From Chaetorhynchus papuensis (lineage: Eukaryota > Chordata > Aves > Passeriformes > Rhipiduridae): a stretch of DNA of 64,000 bases. The position numbers were made by a program, and so were the translations under genes. The DNA is taken from positions 171,295-235,294 of the forward strand of contig VWYX01001164.1 of assembly GCA_013396525.1 (NCBI GenBank), read 5' to 3'. Each line of letters begins with the position of its first letter. Within the stretch, counting starts at the first letter, position 1. Below are positions 43,001 to 56,600 of the stretch, piece by piece. The notes below the pieces were generated by a model that did no database searches, was not told the origin of the DNA, and was given only the letters and a program-made list of their open reading frames with translations.

Positions 43001-44046
43001 GAGCAAAGAAATTCTTTCCAAGAAGAAAGAGCCGTGGCATTTCGGGTTTGCTTCTCTCAGAACCATTTCCATTATGCTTAATGGACAGGAGAGCAGAAAT
43101 CTAATAGGTAAAAAGCCATTCAAGGTCCTTGGGTATTTTAAAGCTGATTTAAAGTTTTGGCTGCTCTGTTAGAGCAGTGATTCAGCTGATGGTGCCCAGG
43201 GGTGCTCCACATGTCTCCCCTGTGAAGCAACAGGGATTTGGTGATGTCTCTGCTCTGATGTGCCCCAGACAGCTCTGCTTTCCTTTGGCTCTTGCTCTTG
43301 GCTGGCTGGTGGCCTGGCACCATGGGGAATGGGGCTGTCTGGGCACGGTTTTATAGCATGTTCCATTAGGAGTGTAGTGGAAGAGGTGGTCGGTGCCCAG
43401 AAAACATGGGAATAGTAGATTCAGCCTGGAGTGCTTTGGGGAAGGGAATGATTTTTCTCCTGTTGGTGCTGTGCATGTCTGCTGAATGCTGCCCACTCCT
43501 GGACAGTGTCACCCTCCTGTCTCCCATTTCCCCTCCCAAATCACTCCAAGAAGCAACACGGGAGTTTCCTTCCCTTGTTGCAGAACCACAGTTGCTCCTG
43601 GGGTGAAGCACCTCGGCTGCTGCTTCAGGACCAGGGTTGGGCTCCTGGGAGTCGTGGCAGGAAACGCCGCGGGATCTTTAATGACAAAAAAAATGGTTTT
43701 TACATCTCTGCTGAAAGTCTGTTGCTGCTTCACCTCTCGGCACAGGAGGGATGTGAGCAGCGAAGAAGCGGGGCAGGCAGCAGAGCTTGAGAAAGCAGCT
43801 CCCCAGGGACTCGGTCTCTGGCGGAGCAGCCCGGGATAAGCGAGCATGAGAAAAGCAGGCTTAGCCCTCCAGTCACCCTTTAGATGCGTTTCCGGCTGCT
43901 TTTCATCTCACTCCGAGTTTAAAAGCCATCTTATTCCAGCCCCGCCGCTGCCGCCAGCCTCGGCAGGGCTTCAAAGCGGGGCTGTCTGTGGCGGCCCGGG
44001 GGGAGCGGCGCGGGAGGGGCCGTGTCCCCGCGGCACCTGCCAGCCC

Positions 44047-44070
44047 CGGGCACGGGCACGGGCACGGGGA
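44047..44070. repeat. Short hexamer repeat (GGGCAC)n
   Basis: Four copies of GGGCAC in a small GC-rich patch. Confidence 0.85.
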
Positions 44071-46344
44071 GGGCCTGCCCTCCAGAAACCCCCCCGCACT
44101 GTCACTCTGTTCCCTCCATGTGCCTGTGGCTGCTCAGGAAAGCCTGGTGGGACAGGGCTGCTCGTGGGGGACACGGCACAGGGGCTCTTTCTCCAGACCC
44201 TTTTTTGTCCCGCTGGTGAGCTCAGCCTTGCCTTGGGGAGTGGGGTCACCTCTAAGCCAGGGACCAGCGACTTCTCAGAGTTTTGCACCCGCTTTTTACA
44301 TTCCCACTTTCCTAAATTTCCTCTTCTCCCCTGCGGCTCTCTGTGGTGTGGCTGGGGACAACACCAGGGGTGGTTGGTGACACCACTGTCACACACCCAA
44401 CGCTGGAGGGTTGTAGGGGAGTCCCACAGAGTGTGTTTGTGGGGTTTGGCATTTGGACCACCTGGAAGCAAGAGGGTGGTGGGTAACAGTGCCCAGCAGA
44501 GCTGTGACTGTGTTGGCCATCAGGGTGGTGGCTGTGGCTGTCACAGCTCGGGGGATGCTGGTGGATCCCCCCCTATCGCAGAGGGACCACTGCCTGGAGC
44601 ACTGGGATTCTCCTGCATCCAAGAGACGGCTGGGAATGGGATCTGCTCCCTCCCAGATCATGCACAAGTGATTTCACCCCACCAGTGCTCTGGGCAGAAG
44701 CTGGAGGCAACACCTGAATTTGTCTCCAGGACAGGCAACAGGGAGCAGAGGGGCCAAGTCATTTCAGAAACCCAGGATGAGCTGCAAACCTCCCTGATGG
44801 AAATGTGCTGCCCAACCTCTTATTTTTTGTTTTGTTTTATTTGTTTGCTGAGCCCACGGATGTGATTCTCCATTTTCTCCCAGAGTTTTTGCTTCAGCAG
44901 ATCTGTCGGGAGAAGTGCACTTACTGCTCGGTGACAAAACACATTCTCGAGATGGAAAAAGCTCTTTTCAAGGAAAACATGACATTTCAATGGAAAAGTA
45001 ACTTTGCATGCTGTTTCTAATTTTAAAGCTCTGCCTTGGAATGCTCCCATGGACTTTGAAATCAGAGCTGGCTCTTATGCTTTCCAGGTTTTATCCACCT
45101 TTCCCATATAATTTCAAATTGCTCCCCCTGTTAACGAGACAATATTAATTCTGTCTTGGTGGATTTTGCATAGACTGCTTCCAAAGCACAGTTTCCCTTA
45201 TCCCACCCTTTTTTTCTGTGTTTTCTTTCCCCCAGCTCTAGACTATAAATACCTTTAGGCCAGACTGTGGGAACTGCAAAAAGCCCTGTACCTGGCTGAT
45301 GCCTCCTGAATGGATGAATGAATGAACGTTCTTCCCGGTATTGCTCCGTACCGAGATTAACTCTTAAAGCCACATGCTACAAATTAATGCATCTGCTCAT
45401 TCCTAAAGCATTTCATCTCCATTAAACCTGCTAGCATTAATTTCCCCCTGTTAATCTGACCTGTGCCGTGAGGGAGGAGTGCTGGTGGGCTTTTCCCCCT
45501 CTGTTCCGTGCAGTCCTGGTTTGTCCTCACCGAGCTTAACTTGCAAAGCAGAGGAGCAAAACCAGCCGTGAGCCAAGTGCTGCTGGAGCCAGCAGAGGGG
45601 AGGCAAGAGCAGAGATTCTGCCTTTTCCCGACTCTGCAATAAATTTCAGGGGAAGGGAAAAATGGCTACTGGGTCATTTCTATCAATTTCCCAAAATAAG
45701 AGCGATGCGGTCGAGCTGATAACGGCAGTGGTGTCAATAGCAACCGATGCGATGGCAATCCAGCAGTGGCAGACGAAGCTGAGGGGCAGGCAGAGGCTGG
45801 AGGGTTTTCCCCATTCCTTATCCCTGCTGAGAGCTGCGTTTCTGCTGCGTTTCTCCTGCAGCATCCCAGCGCAGCCCCCGAATCCCACTGCCACCCCCTG
45901 CTCCCAGCTCTCGCACGAGCAGGGTGGATGCAGCATTAAACCACCGCAGTGGTGGCCAAATTTCCCCGTGAGGGAAAGGCCACGTCCTTCCATCCCCTGT
46001 GGCACCTGGCATCCCTCTCCTTGGCACCGTTTCTGCCAGCCACGCTCTGGGAGAGCAGGGAATATTTACACTGGGAGATGCTATCGTGGTGCTGCCCGAG
46101 CTGGCCCTGGAGGTGAAGCACAAACAGGTTCACTGCAGAGAGGTCACTCCTTTAACAGGTTTAAGTGGGTTTCACTGTAAAATGAATTTATTTCAACAAA
46201 ACCTTTTTTGATAAATTAAACCAGCACCGCTCTGTATATAATTTCTATAAACAATCTTCTCTAATGTTTACCTAACCTGGGCATGCAGAAACTCTTGCAC
46301 GTTAAATATTAGATGAAAAGCGGCTATGAAACCTTTAAATAATT

Positions 46345-46363
46345 CTTTTTTTTTTTTTTTTTT
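46345..46363. repeat. Poly(T) tract
   Basis: Run of about 19 T. No associated retroelement body was recognised. Confidence 0.85.
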
Positions 46364-46634
46364 CAAAGCAAGAAAGCCGGCATACCATGGGAAAATACTC
46401 TGCTGCTGTTGAGCTGAGGTTTTCCCGGCTTTTGCCAAGGGTGAGGGGAGACAAACCCCTCGTGCTGCCATGGCCTGGTGTTGGTTTTTTTTTATTTCCA
46501 GGGCTGTAGCACAAGGCTCACTGGGACTTGCTGGGTGCCAGCACCCATCCACACTCCCCCCGTGTATCTGGTGGCTGGTGATGTGGTGATTTATCTCCTG
46601 TGTCATGTTTGCAGGGTCCTGGGAAGCTTGGCAC

Positions 46635-46684
46635 TCATTAATTTGTGAATTAACCCCAGAGAATTCATTAATTCATTAATTAAA
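46635..46684. promoter_or_regulatory. Dense ATTA/TAAT homeodomain-motif cluster
   Basis: About eight overlapping ATTA/TAAT cores within 50 bp, including CATTAATTTGTGAATTAAC and a repeated ATTCATTA. Candidate homeodomain-responsive element or simply local AT-rich repeat growth. Confidence 0.35.
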
Positions 46685-47033
46685 GGGTTACAGCCCCACC
46701 GCAGGTGCTGGTTGGGGAGAGCTGAGGGCTGATGGGATTTTATGTGCCATGGAGTTGTGGTGGTTCAGGCTGTGCTGGCTCATTTGCTGAGTGATTTGGA
46801 TGTTTTCCCTTAACCTCCCTGATTGCAGAGCACCCTGGAGAGATGGACATGACTTCAGTGAGAACAAACTGTCCGGCTCATAAAAGAGAGCTGAGGTGAG
46901 TGAGAGATGAAAATAGAGGGAATGTAGTTTGCAATTAAATACAGCTTAATTGGGTTGGAGGGAGGACAGCAGAAATGTTAAATAACTCAGGATTTAGAGA
47001 TACCCTCACAGCACGTGTCCTGCTCAGCTCTTC

Positions 47034-47153
47034 AGATCCTTGGATGGGGCTTGGAGCAGCCTGGGACAGTGGAAGATGTCCCTGCTCGTGGCAGGGGGTG
47101 GAAGGAGATGATCTTTAAGGTCCCTTCCAACCCAAACAATTCTGGGATTTATG
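47034..47153 (+). mobile_element. CR1 LINE 3' end fragment (forward orientation)
   Basis: Contains TTGGATGGGGCTTGGAGCA, GTGGCAGGGGGTGGAA and GATCTTTAAGGTCCCTTCC, ending near AATTCTGGGATTTATG. This is the sense 3' terminus of an avian CR1. Only about 120 bp remain. Confidence 0.9.
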
Positions 47154-49178
47154 AAAGGAATGATATAAAACCACACAGCAGATAGGAATGATGTAAGGTA
47201 GGTTCCAGCTGATGGACTCGTGTGCTGTGAGAGTCCCCACCTGCCAGGGATGAGACCTGGACAGGCTCAAAGTGTCTTTTGTCACTGTCTTGAGTGCAAG
47301 TGCACAGAAACCCGTTCTGCTTTGGGCAGGGAGAGCCTGCAATGAGTTCATGTGTTACTTGAGGGTTTTGTGGATACTGGGATTGCAGGATGTGTCCAAA
47401 ATATGTGTTAAAAATCAGTTTATCTTCCAAATAAACCCTCAAAAATTCCAGGATCTCCAAGACATGCTTGGAAGTGATTTATTCTTTTTGCTTTTGGTGT
47501 TTCCCTGACGCTTTGCAGAATTATTTTTAATGACACTGTGTTACCAGAGATCACTTTTGGTGGATAACACAGTATTTATGGAGAAACCAACAGCTAAATC
47601 TGGTTATCATTGACGTTGCTTATAAAACACACATAGCAACCAAGATACTGACCATGGCAGTAAATTGAAAATATATTGAAAACATAAAGCATTCTTCCAA
47701 TTTATTAGTAATATAAAAAAATATTTGGGCAGGTTTTTTTCCCCCATCCCCTTGATAAAAAGAAAGATATAGAAGCTGCTGTGAGGAAATCTGTGGTAGT
47801 GTTGGTCCAAAGGCTGGCCTGGTGAGGAGGGTGAGGTGTGCTGGGTTTTGTGGGATTTCAGACAGCAAACAGCCCACTCTGGACACACTGTGGCAATGCC
47901 TGGGGCAAAATTCTACTGCCAAAGTGCCTGTGGAGATGCTGCCTCAGGGTTTTTGCTGATCCCCCTGGCCCTGAGGGGTCCAGGGAGCAGGTTTAGGAGA
48001 GTTGGTGGCTTTCCCCAGCTGGCTGCAGCCCCTGGTTCTGGTTGAGATTGCCCCTCTGCCCCCACAGCACTGCACCATTCGGGCACGTTGTTGAAAGGGT
48101 TAACCCTGGCAACTGCTGGGTAAGTGTAAAAATATTAATAAGGCTGCTGCAGGTCGCCCTAAAATGGGAATTTATGGTGGTAGTCAAAGCTAATGTTTGG
48201 GATCAATGCAACATCCCTTCTCAGAATGAAAAAATAAATTAAACAGACCGTCATACAGAGGGTACGTAACCAAATCAATCATGTTTATGGTATTTAATCA
48301 AAACTTGATTCAGTTAAATTTATTCCATATGATAGCCCTGTGCTTCGCAGGATGCACACCTTGCTGGCGAGGCTCAGCCAGCCCTGTGCTGCTCACCAGA
48401 GCCGGGGCTCAGCCCCGTGTCATTACACATTAACGAGATTAGTGGCACTCATTTGTGTAGGATGCTCTGAGCAGCGGGTGGGGGGGGTGTCTGTGCATCA
48501 GTAATAGGTGTTTAGTGACAAATATCCCTCTGGCTCCTGCTGCAGGGCCCTGCTTGCTCACTGCTGACCGTGTGCTGGAGGGTGAAGTGGTGCATGGCCT
48601 CGTGGGCAGCTGTGGTGGGACAAAAGCTGCCCCAAACCCCAGGTGGGGCAGCCCAGGCACACTGCTTTATGCCATGCTGAAATCACAGCACTCACTGAAT
48701 CCACCCATCCTGGCCACATCCATCTATCCCTTCAGGAAGGCTCCTGCCACCATCCCACAGGAGCAGATCCTTGGGAGCAAGAGGTGCTCACACCTCCCTG
48801 CCTTCCTGCACCACCAGGAGCTGTGTTCCCGTCCTGGAAGGAGGATTTGATCCCACAGACCTTCCTTCTCCTCCTGGAAGCTGAATATTAGAATTCTTCC
48901 TAGCTGCGTATATACTTCACTACATTAATCTTCCCTTAAAACATGCTCCTTCCACAAAGCCCCTCTGTATTGATCCAACAAAGACAATCATATATTATGG
49001 GGGGGAGGGGGGAACAGCTGAAATATTTGAGATTGGCCCTTCTGGGGGATTTATTACGTGTCTGAACTATAGTGTCTGCCTATTTTTTTATTCTAAGCCT
49101 CTATGACAGGGGTCACGTCTTCCTCCATACACTGTACAGTGCTGTGCTCTGCGATGGGGCTCTATGAAATGCTCAGGA

Positions 49179-49193
49179 TGATTAATCACACCT
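49179..49193. promoter_or_regulatory. Overlapping HOX-PBX-type site and T-box half-site
   Basis: TGATTAATCA (49179-49188), a palindrome containing TGATTAAT, overlaps TCACACCT (49186-49193), the complement of the T-box core AGGTGTGA. It lies in an AT-rich block 14.5 kb upstream of the TBX4 start codon. Confidence 0.4.
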
Positions 49194-52100
49194 TATAAAC
49201 ACAATTCTGGTGTGTTTGGAGGCGTGCACACGTGTGCACATCAGCAAACTCCAGCAACAGGTACTGCTTGTGCCTGTCCAGCGCCCCTGTAGGGTCCTGA
49301 GCAGCGTGGCCTGGCTGTGGGGAGTTCCTTGGCGTGTGCAGGAGGTGCATCTGGAGACCTTTCTGAGCTGGATTTGTTCTGGTTCCCTGTTTTTCCCAGC
49401 CCAGGTGGTTTCAGTGATTTCCTGAGCCAGATGCAGTCCTGGGGTATGTCCCAAAGTGAGGCAGAGCACCAGTCTGGGGGATTTTCTGGTGATTCCCTGC
49501 ACGGGAGCCCATCACCCTCTGCCTCTGGGTGTGGAGATCGAGGCTGTGAGGAGGCAGAGTGGATGCCCTTTAGGAGAGGGATCATGTTCCCTCTCCATCC
49601 ACACCCCAAAACCAGGAGGCAAAGTAGACAAGCTGAGAACCTCGTGAGTCAGGGAATGAGAAAATAATGAATGAGCAGGATGGACTGTTTGTAAATGTGT
49701 GTGAGATTAATGAGCAAAGGTTTCTCCATAACACAGAAGGCATGAAATCAATCCCGCGCTCCGAGAATAATGAGGGAATCAATAGGATTACGAGGTTAAG
49801 GCCGGAGTAAACCTGAATGACAGCTGCAAAATAAATTTTATTTGGAGGACGTGGCTGGGGTTAAATGAAATGTAATAAATAATGTAAAGCATTTAAGGGG
49901 TGGGGAAATGGTCCAGAGATGGAAGGAAGAACAGAAGGCCCTACAGTCACTAAATCTGCCCAGTTCATACCCACAGCATGTTTTTGCAGGAGAGTGGTGA
50001 GTGTGACACACACCCTGCCTGTGGCACGGCGAGGTCGTGCCCTCTCCCCTCATTGTCCAGGACAGGGACAGGAGCAGGGAGGTGGCAGTGGTGCCACCAG
50101 GATCTGGGGCTGCAGCAGGACAGGGATGTGCATGTGGGCTGCAGTCTGGGATGCATTTGGGGTTCAGTTCATATGAGCTGCAGCTCTGTGCATCCCTTTT
50201 CCCCTGTGTTTCTCTCCTGGTGTCCAACTATAAAAAGCCAACACTGTCTCCATCCCATTTCCCACAGAACTCCTGGAGCTGCTGCATGGCACAGAGACCT
50301 CCCTCTGCCCAGCCCAAAGCAAGGCTCACACCTACCCCTACACACAGATCCTCTGCCGTGGTCACTGCGGGGACAGGGACCCTTCTGGTTACAAGACCTT
50401 GAACTTTTTCCACTTTTGCCCCCACGGTGGGAATGTCTCCTCCTGCTCTGTGCTCCAGCAGGCACATGACGTCCTGCTGACCTTGGCTTTGGGGATAAAT
50501 CTGCGCAGGTGGGTGCAGTGCTGTGATTTCAGGTGCTCACCACCTCCTCATGGTGGATGCTTTGGAGCTTGAAGCTTTTTGGAGATTGATACGGAGTCTG
50601 CTGCTCCCGGAGAGCCAAGACACTTCCAGTGCCTCAGTGAAAATTGAGCTGCTCTGAAAAGCCGGCCACGGGGGTGGGTGCCAGACCGGTGTGAAGTTGT
50701 AAATGGCTGCCCTGATTTTTCCAACATGATTTACTCCTGGTCTTGCTCCTCCCTGCTGGTTCTCAGGGAAGGAGATTTGGAGTTCCTGGGATGTGGTCAG
50801 TGCTTTAGAGGCAGAGCCCAGCCCAGAGAGGCGTCGGCTGCTTCTGCCCCGAGGAAACACATATCCCACTCCAGGAGGAGCAGCTCCGAGTGGGGTTGGG
50901 GCAACAGAGATTTTGCTCTTGAATCACCACGTAAAAACCCCCTTCTGCTTCCTTCTGGGGTTGGTTCCCCCGGATGCTTTTCCAGCAGGTCACCCCGTGC
51001 CCCAGGGCTTGTTCTCCCGGCCGGACCGTGCGTGTGCGGCTCAGCCCTGCTCATCACGGCTGCTCCGTGCGTTTTTCCAGTGGTTAAGGGAATGACTAAT
51101 AGAGCTGTCCTGCCTGCGTAATGCACGCTGACAACAGCGAGCCTCAGGGGAGGCGAGCACAAAGACACGGATGTGCGGGAAATCGCTTCAATTTGTCCCC
51201 CGGCCGGAGGATGGGTTTTCCCTGTGGTACATCCCTGCCGCGCTGGGGTGGGATGCTGGGGAGCTGGACTTGCGTCCTGCCACCCTTCCTGGAGCTCTGT
51301 GTCCATCTGTCCACCCCAGGGCAGTCAGTGCTGCACGGGGTCACTCCGTGTGGGATCTGCCCTGTGCGGGGGATGACCCTGTGCATCCTGACCCCGCTGT
51401 GTGTTCGTGTCACTGCTGGTGCCACCAGCACGGGCTGTCGATGGCACCCCTGGCTGCTGGTAGTTCACCCCGCTGCTGTGTGAGGAGGGGTTTGCAGATC
51501 TCTGCATGCACAGGTGGGTCCCCAGTGCCTGCTGCCCACACATCCCTGTGTGTCCCTGCACGTGTGCCTGGTCCTACAGACCTGCCTGCCTCCCATAACA
51601 AACTTTTCCTCAGCTGGATGCAGAAAAATGCCTTTCAGTTGCCTTTTAATAGCTCCTGTAAATCTTATTTTATGCTGAAGCTAAAGACACATTTATTATG
51701 GTCAGAAAGGAGGAAGAACTGGTGAATCCCTGGCTGGCCCCAAACCAGGTGACTCGGAAAGAGCTGAGGGTGAAGGCTGAGGGCCACGGTTATCCCTCAT
51801 CATCTGGGGACACAGCAATGACACCAGGTAAGAACCTTGGGCTGCTCATGGGGTGCAGATCCCCGTGCCTGGGGTGGGCTCAAGGGGTCCTGGCTGCAGC
51901 ACCTGGAGCTGTGGATCAGGCTCAGGAACCACGCTGGGGACACTCATATCCAAGCACCCAGGTGCTTGTTTTCCTCCAGCACCTTCCATGCCATAAGAAA
52001 CCATGCAAGGTATATATGTATTTTTTTTTAAATGTTTTTTATTTAATATTTTTAAGCCATTGCACAGGCAACCTCAATCCCAAATCCCAGCCCAGAGGTC

Positions 52101-53279
52101 AGTGGAGAATTGGCCCTGCACCTGCAACCTGAAACCAGCTCTGCCTGGCTGGAGAGCCTCATGCTGCGCCACTAATGAAGGGTTCAGGGGGTTGTTTTTC
52201 TTCTCTATTTTATTTTGAGACGCTGTTTAGAAGTTCACGGCCAAGAGTGGGAATTTCATAGGGTAAACAGAAAAGCTGCTCTGAAGTTATTTATTGGTTC
52301 TGTTTTCCAGCACGTGGACTAGTATTGATTTATTTTGCAGTGTCTCCAGAGGCTTCTTCAGGGTTAAAATGTAGACATTGCATGTTAGGCTGGACTAAAT
52401 ACTGGCAGGAAAACACATTTGGCTCTTTTAATTGGAAAAACATACTCCTTTTGTCACCCCGAGGCCAAGGCTCTACCATAGCAGCACAAGGAGGGCAGGG
52501 GAATGCACACAAGTGCGAGATGCTCTGGTTCACACTTAGCTGGGGAATTCAGTGGTCCCCACAACTGGCTCTGGGGTCCCACCAGGCCCAGAAAGAAATT
52601 CCTCGAGAGAAGGTGGGGGCCAGCAGCTATTCCAGGTGGGGAAGCTGGGTGTGAGCCTCCTGCTCACCAAGCTTAGGCTGTTTATAGGAGCCACTATGGC
52701 CAAGCTTGGTCCCAGTTTCAGTTTTGCCTCTGTGAGCTGCTCCCAAACAGCATCAGGGGCTGACCAGGCTCCCACAGCCCAGTGGGGACAATGCTGGTCC
52801 CCAGCAGCTGATGGCAGGGACTCATCCCAAGTGCAGATGCTCCACACCAAGAGTAGGAGAGACTCACACATGCCAACCTCAGAACCCACTACCCTGTTTT
52901 CAGTCCATACATTTATAACCATTATTCAGTTGGAGAAGGGGGCGGAAAAAGAATTCTTCATCCCTAAGAAGTACTTACATCCTCAAAGTAATTTCCAGCC
53001 TCTGTGCTGCTTGTGCCCCTTTCTTTGGCAGATTGAGGGACTTGCCTCAGGCTCCCTGTCAGGGACAGAGAGGCTGCTGCTGCCACAGGATCCCCTTCCC
53101 CGTCATTCCCGAGCCGGTAGTGACCTGCGGCAGCCAGGATGGAGGTGGGGAGCTCTGCTGGGAAGGTACAAGCTGAGGTTTAGAAATCATGATGTGTGAA
53201 TTGAAATGGGAAGCAACGGATCTCGGGAATCACCGCAACTGCTACAAGGTGTTCCTGAAGCTGTCAGCAAGCCATCTGC

Positions 53280-53640
53280 CCGCTCGCCCTGGGTAAACAC
53301 CGCGCTCCAGCCAGCCCTCCTCGGAAAACCGGGAAGCACGGGGGTCCCACGGGGTGAACCCCTCCAGGGCAGCAGCGTGGGCCGGGTGGGAGCGGGAGGA
53401 AAGGGGCTCTGGAGCGGGCAGGCGAAGGGAGCTGCACGGCCTCGCTCGCGCTGGGGCTCTGGAGCGGAGCCCTGGCCGCGCCGCTCGCTCCTCGTAACTC
53501 ATCGCGGAGACACCGCCGTGGGGAGGCCGCGGCGGCCGTGCTGGGCCCGGCCAGCAATTTATGGCCCAGGGAAACACAGCAGCTGGTCTGGGAGCGGAGC
53601 GGAGCAGACGAGAGCGCCCGGGGTCAGGCGGCTGCCCAGT
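53280..53640. other. Small CpG-rich patch
   Basis: Local CpG-dense segment with a repeated GGGGCTCTGGAGCG. No gene or splice sites recognised. Confidence 0.45.
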
Positions 53641-56600
53641 TTCTTTCACTCGCGCCTTGGTTCTGCCCGTCGCTCCCTGTGCATGCCGTGGTTGCCCCAG
53701 GGGAGAGTGAGGAGCACACGTGCAGCAAGGCACTGGGTGGAAAGCCTGCCATGCTCCTGCCCCATGCCACAGCTCCTGGCACAGCCTGGACAGTGCGGAT
53801 GTCAGCCCCTCGCCATGGGGACATGGGGCCATGATGCCATCGGGCACCTATGTGCACCGTGGGAGCTGGCACAGAGGCCACGTGGAAGTGGCCATGGGCT
53901 GGCCCCATTCCCAGCCCCAGCACAGTGAGGCATGTGGCCCTGATTGAAAAAAGCTGGGTGATCTCGGATGACACGGGTGGCTGGTGCGTCAGTGCAGCCC
54001 CAGAAACGCCCCCGATGGGTCGGGACTGCAGCATCGCTGCCAGCCTCGAGGGCAGGAGCAGGAGGAAGGGCTGCTTGTGGTTCCTCAAGGGGTTGCAGTG
54101 CAGCTCTGGTAAGTGTTCCCAGCTTGCTCCATGCCCAAGAATGTTAATCATGCCGTGCCTCAGTTTCCCCTCTGTGCAGGGGACAGTGGTGCCCTTGTCC
54201 CCAGCTGCCCAGAGAAATGCACTGAGCTTTGGTAAGTTCTGGGCTGAGTGAGCTGAGAAAAGCAAAACCAGGAAATTATGTGTATTTTTGCAAAACCAGT
54301 GCCAAGGTCTGTCAGTGCCTGGTGCAGCCACGCAGGGAGGAGTGCAGAGGGTCCTAATTTTGGGGCTGAGCTGCCTTGTCAAGGATGCTTGGTCCATGTT
54401 AGCCTGAGTCTTCCTGCAGTGCCAGCCAGCACTCTCAGCCTTCCCCCTCACTCACAATTCAAAATAAATACAGAGAGTGAACATGACCTTGAGTGTATAG
54501 TCTAAAGCTTTTAAAACTCTCCTCTAATTCTTTTAACTTCCCGCACATCTATCCTCTGCGCCAGCCTCCTCATTTCTCTTTCTCTACAGTAAACTTATAC
54601 CCTTTCTAAAGTGCCCGGAGAAGACGCTGCAGATGAAATGTTGCTTTAGCTTAATTTCCTATTCCTAACATATGCTTTAATTAATGTCATTTGCTTTGAT
54701 TTGCTGCCAGCATGCCAGTGCAGCACTTCCTTCGTTTCGCAACCTTAACCATAACCTTGTGGGAATGAGGATCAGGTGTTCCCGGCTGATTTCATCTGGT
54801 TCAGGGTATTTATCTCCAGCTCTGAGGCTTTTCTGCACTTTGTCGGTGGCACCAGCACAGAGGCAAAACCACAGCGTTCTCCTTGGCTGGAGGTGCTGAG
54901 AATGTGTTGTACGTGAAGGATGCTGGTATGGAAAGCACTGACCAGCATTTCTTATCCATGTTTTCTACACTTTCGAGGTTCAATCTGGAGCAGGAACATG
55001 GCAAAACAGGAGAGAGGGGATGGGACCCCCCCCCAGCTCCTGATTTCTCTGTGTCAGGATCAGAGAGGACCATCCTGCTGCTGGCTCTGTGCCTGCTGTC
55101 CCCACGGTCTCTGAGGCTCCATGGTCAGTGCTGGACCCCACTGGCCAAGGTGCTTCCTCAGGTTGATGTTCCCAACCCAGGCAAGCATGTTCCAGCCATT
55201 TACCAGCATGCAAATGGATGAACATCATGTGGCAGAGGTGCCCTCCTTCCAGCTGGAGCTGCCTTGTCCTCTCTGCACCACCAGGTCAGTGCTCTGAGCT
55301 GTCGAGTGAGAAAATATTCCTAATTTGGGGGATCTTTTTCCTTCCCTTCTCCTGATGGAGCCAGCTTGGTCCCTCAACCCAGGCAGAAAAGCACCAGTAA
55401 GCTCCCCACGACTTTCTGTAACTGCTTTGCTGGAGAGCAGCTCCTTGCACAGCAGAGCCTGGAGGAAATTTTAGCAATTGTCTGTTCTGGCCCCAAATCA
55501 TTGGCACTTGTATACAGCAGGCCTGAAATGGCCCCTTTCCCGGACAGCTCCTTAAGCAAGGTTTTCCTGTCTCTTTATTTAATGAATCTCAGCCATCCTT
55601 TCTCTCCTTGCTGGAGCCACGGGCAGACGCTGCTCCAGCATTTCATCCCTCCCCTCTCTCCAGTTTCCCTCGTTCTACCTGCAGCAAATTTGGGGTCCCA
55701 CAGCAAGTCATGTCCCACAAGGAAGAAATTCCCAGCTTCTGGGCCCTATCCCAGTTGGCTATCATTTCCCTTCCTGTTTGCTTCTGCTGAGAACCTTCCT
55801 CAGGAACGGGAATGTGGGCCCTTTTTGCAGTTCTTGTCCCTTTACTGGGGGGGCAAAGGCATCCCTAAGGTTGAGCCCTGCTTTTAATGCAAGCCCTCTC
55901 CCTGGGCAGGGAGGAAAATGCCCAAAATAAATAACAGCATTTGTCCCAGGCCTGGCCCTGCCCCACTGCAGCCCAAGAAATGTGTTTCACATCACTGTCC
56001 CGGGAGTGGGATGGAGGCGTGGGAGGGATGTGACTGAGCAGGGAGCAAGTTGCCACATCCCAGAGGCTGGCTGGTGATGCCCTTGGAGGCAAAACCCTTC
56101 CCCAAGGTGGCCTCTTTCCCCCAGCCTCCTGCTCCCCAGAGCCCCACAGCTCCCTTCCTCTCTGCTCTCATCTGCCTCTCACCTGCCTCTCACCTCGCCT
56201 TCCTCCATCCCGTTGTTCACCTCCTCTCCAGCAGCTCCACATCCGGGTGCACGTTTGTGCCTCTGCTCCAGCCCCTACGCCCCAGCCAGCTGCTCCCACT
56301 GCTCACTGCTCCCCTCTGCCCTTTCAATCCTGGCTCCCTTCCCACACTCCAAACCCCTCGTGCCCCTAAACCTGCCCTGGGTGATTTAGCCAGCAGCTGG
56401 GACAGAACTGATCCCTGGGAGGGTGAAGCACGGCTCTCGCAGGTATCTGGCAAGGGTTTAAACCCCCAGGGCCCCTGTCTGCTCCTGGCTTAGTGTCTTC
56501 TGTTCCCTCCTCATAGCTCCAGGGCTGAGACCTGCTCTGACCCCTTGCCACGCTGTGGGTCTGGCCCTGGATGAGGAGGAAAGAGGAAAGATTCCCTCTG

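Larger units (their letters stand above)
40061..47033. other. TBX2-TBX4 intergenic segment, mostly unique non-coding DNA
   Basis: No coding gene supported. Stretches that look like candidate regulatory elements, AT-rich with homeodomain cores and few simple repeats, lie near 40.54-40.68, 42.88-43.17, 45.34-45.46 and 46.63-46.70 kb. A GC-rich patch near 43.9-44.1 kb includes a short (GGGCAC)n run. A poly(T) tract lies at 46345-46363. Confidence 0.6.
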
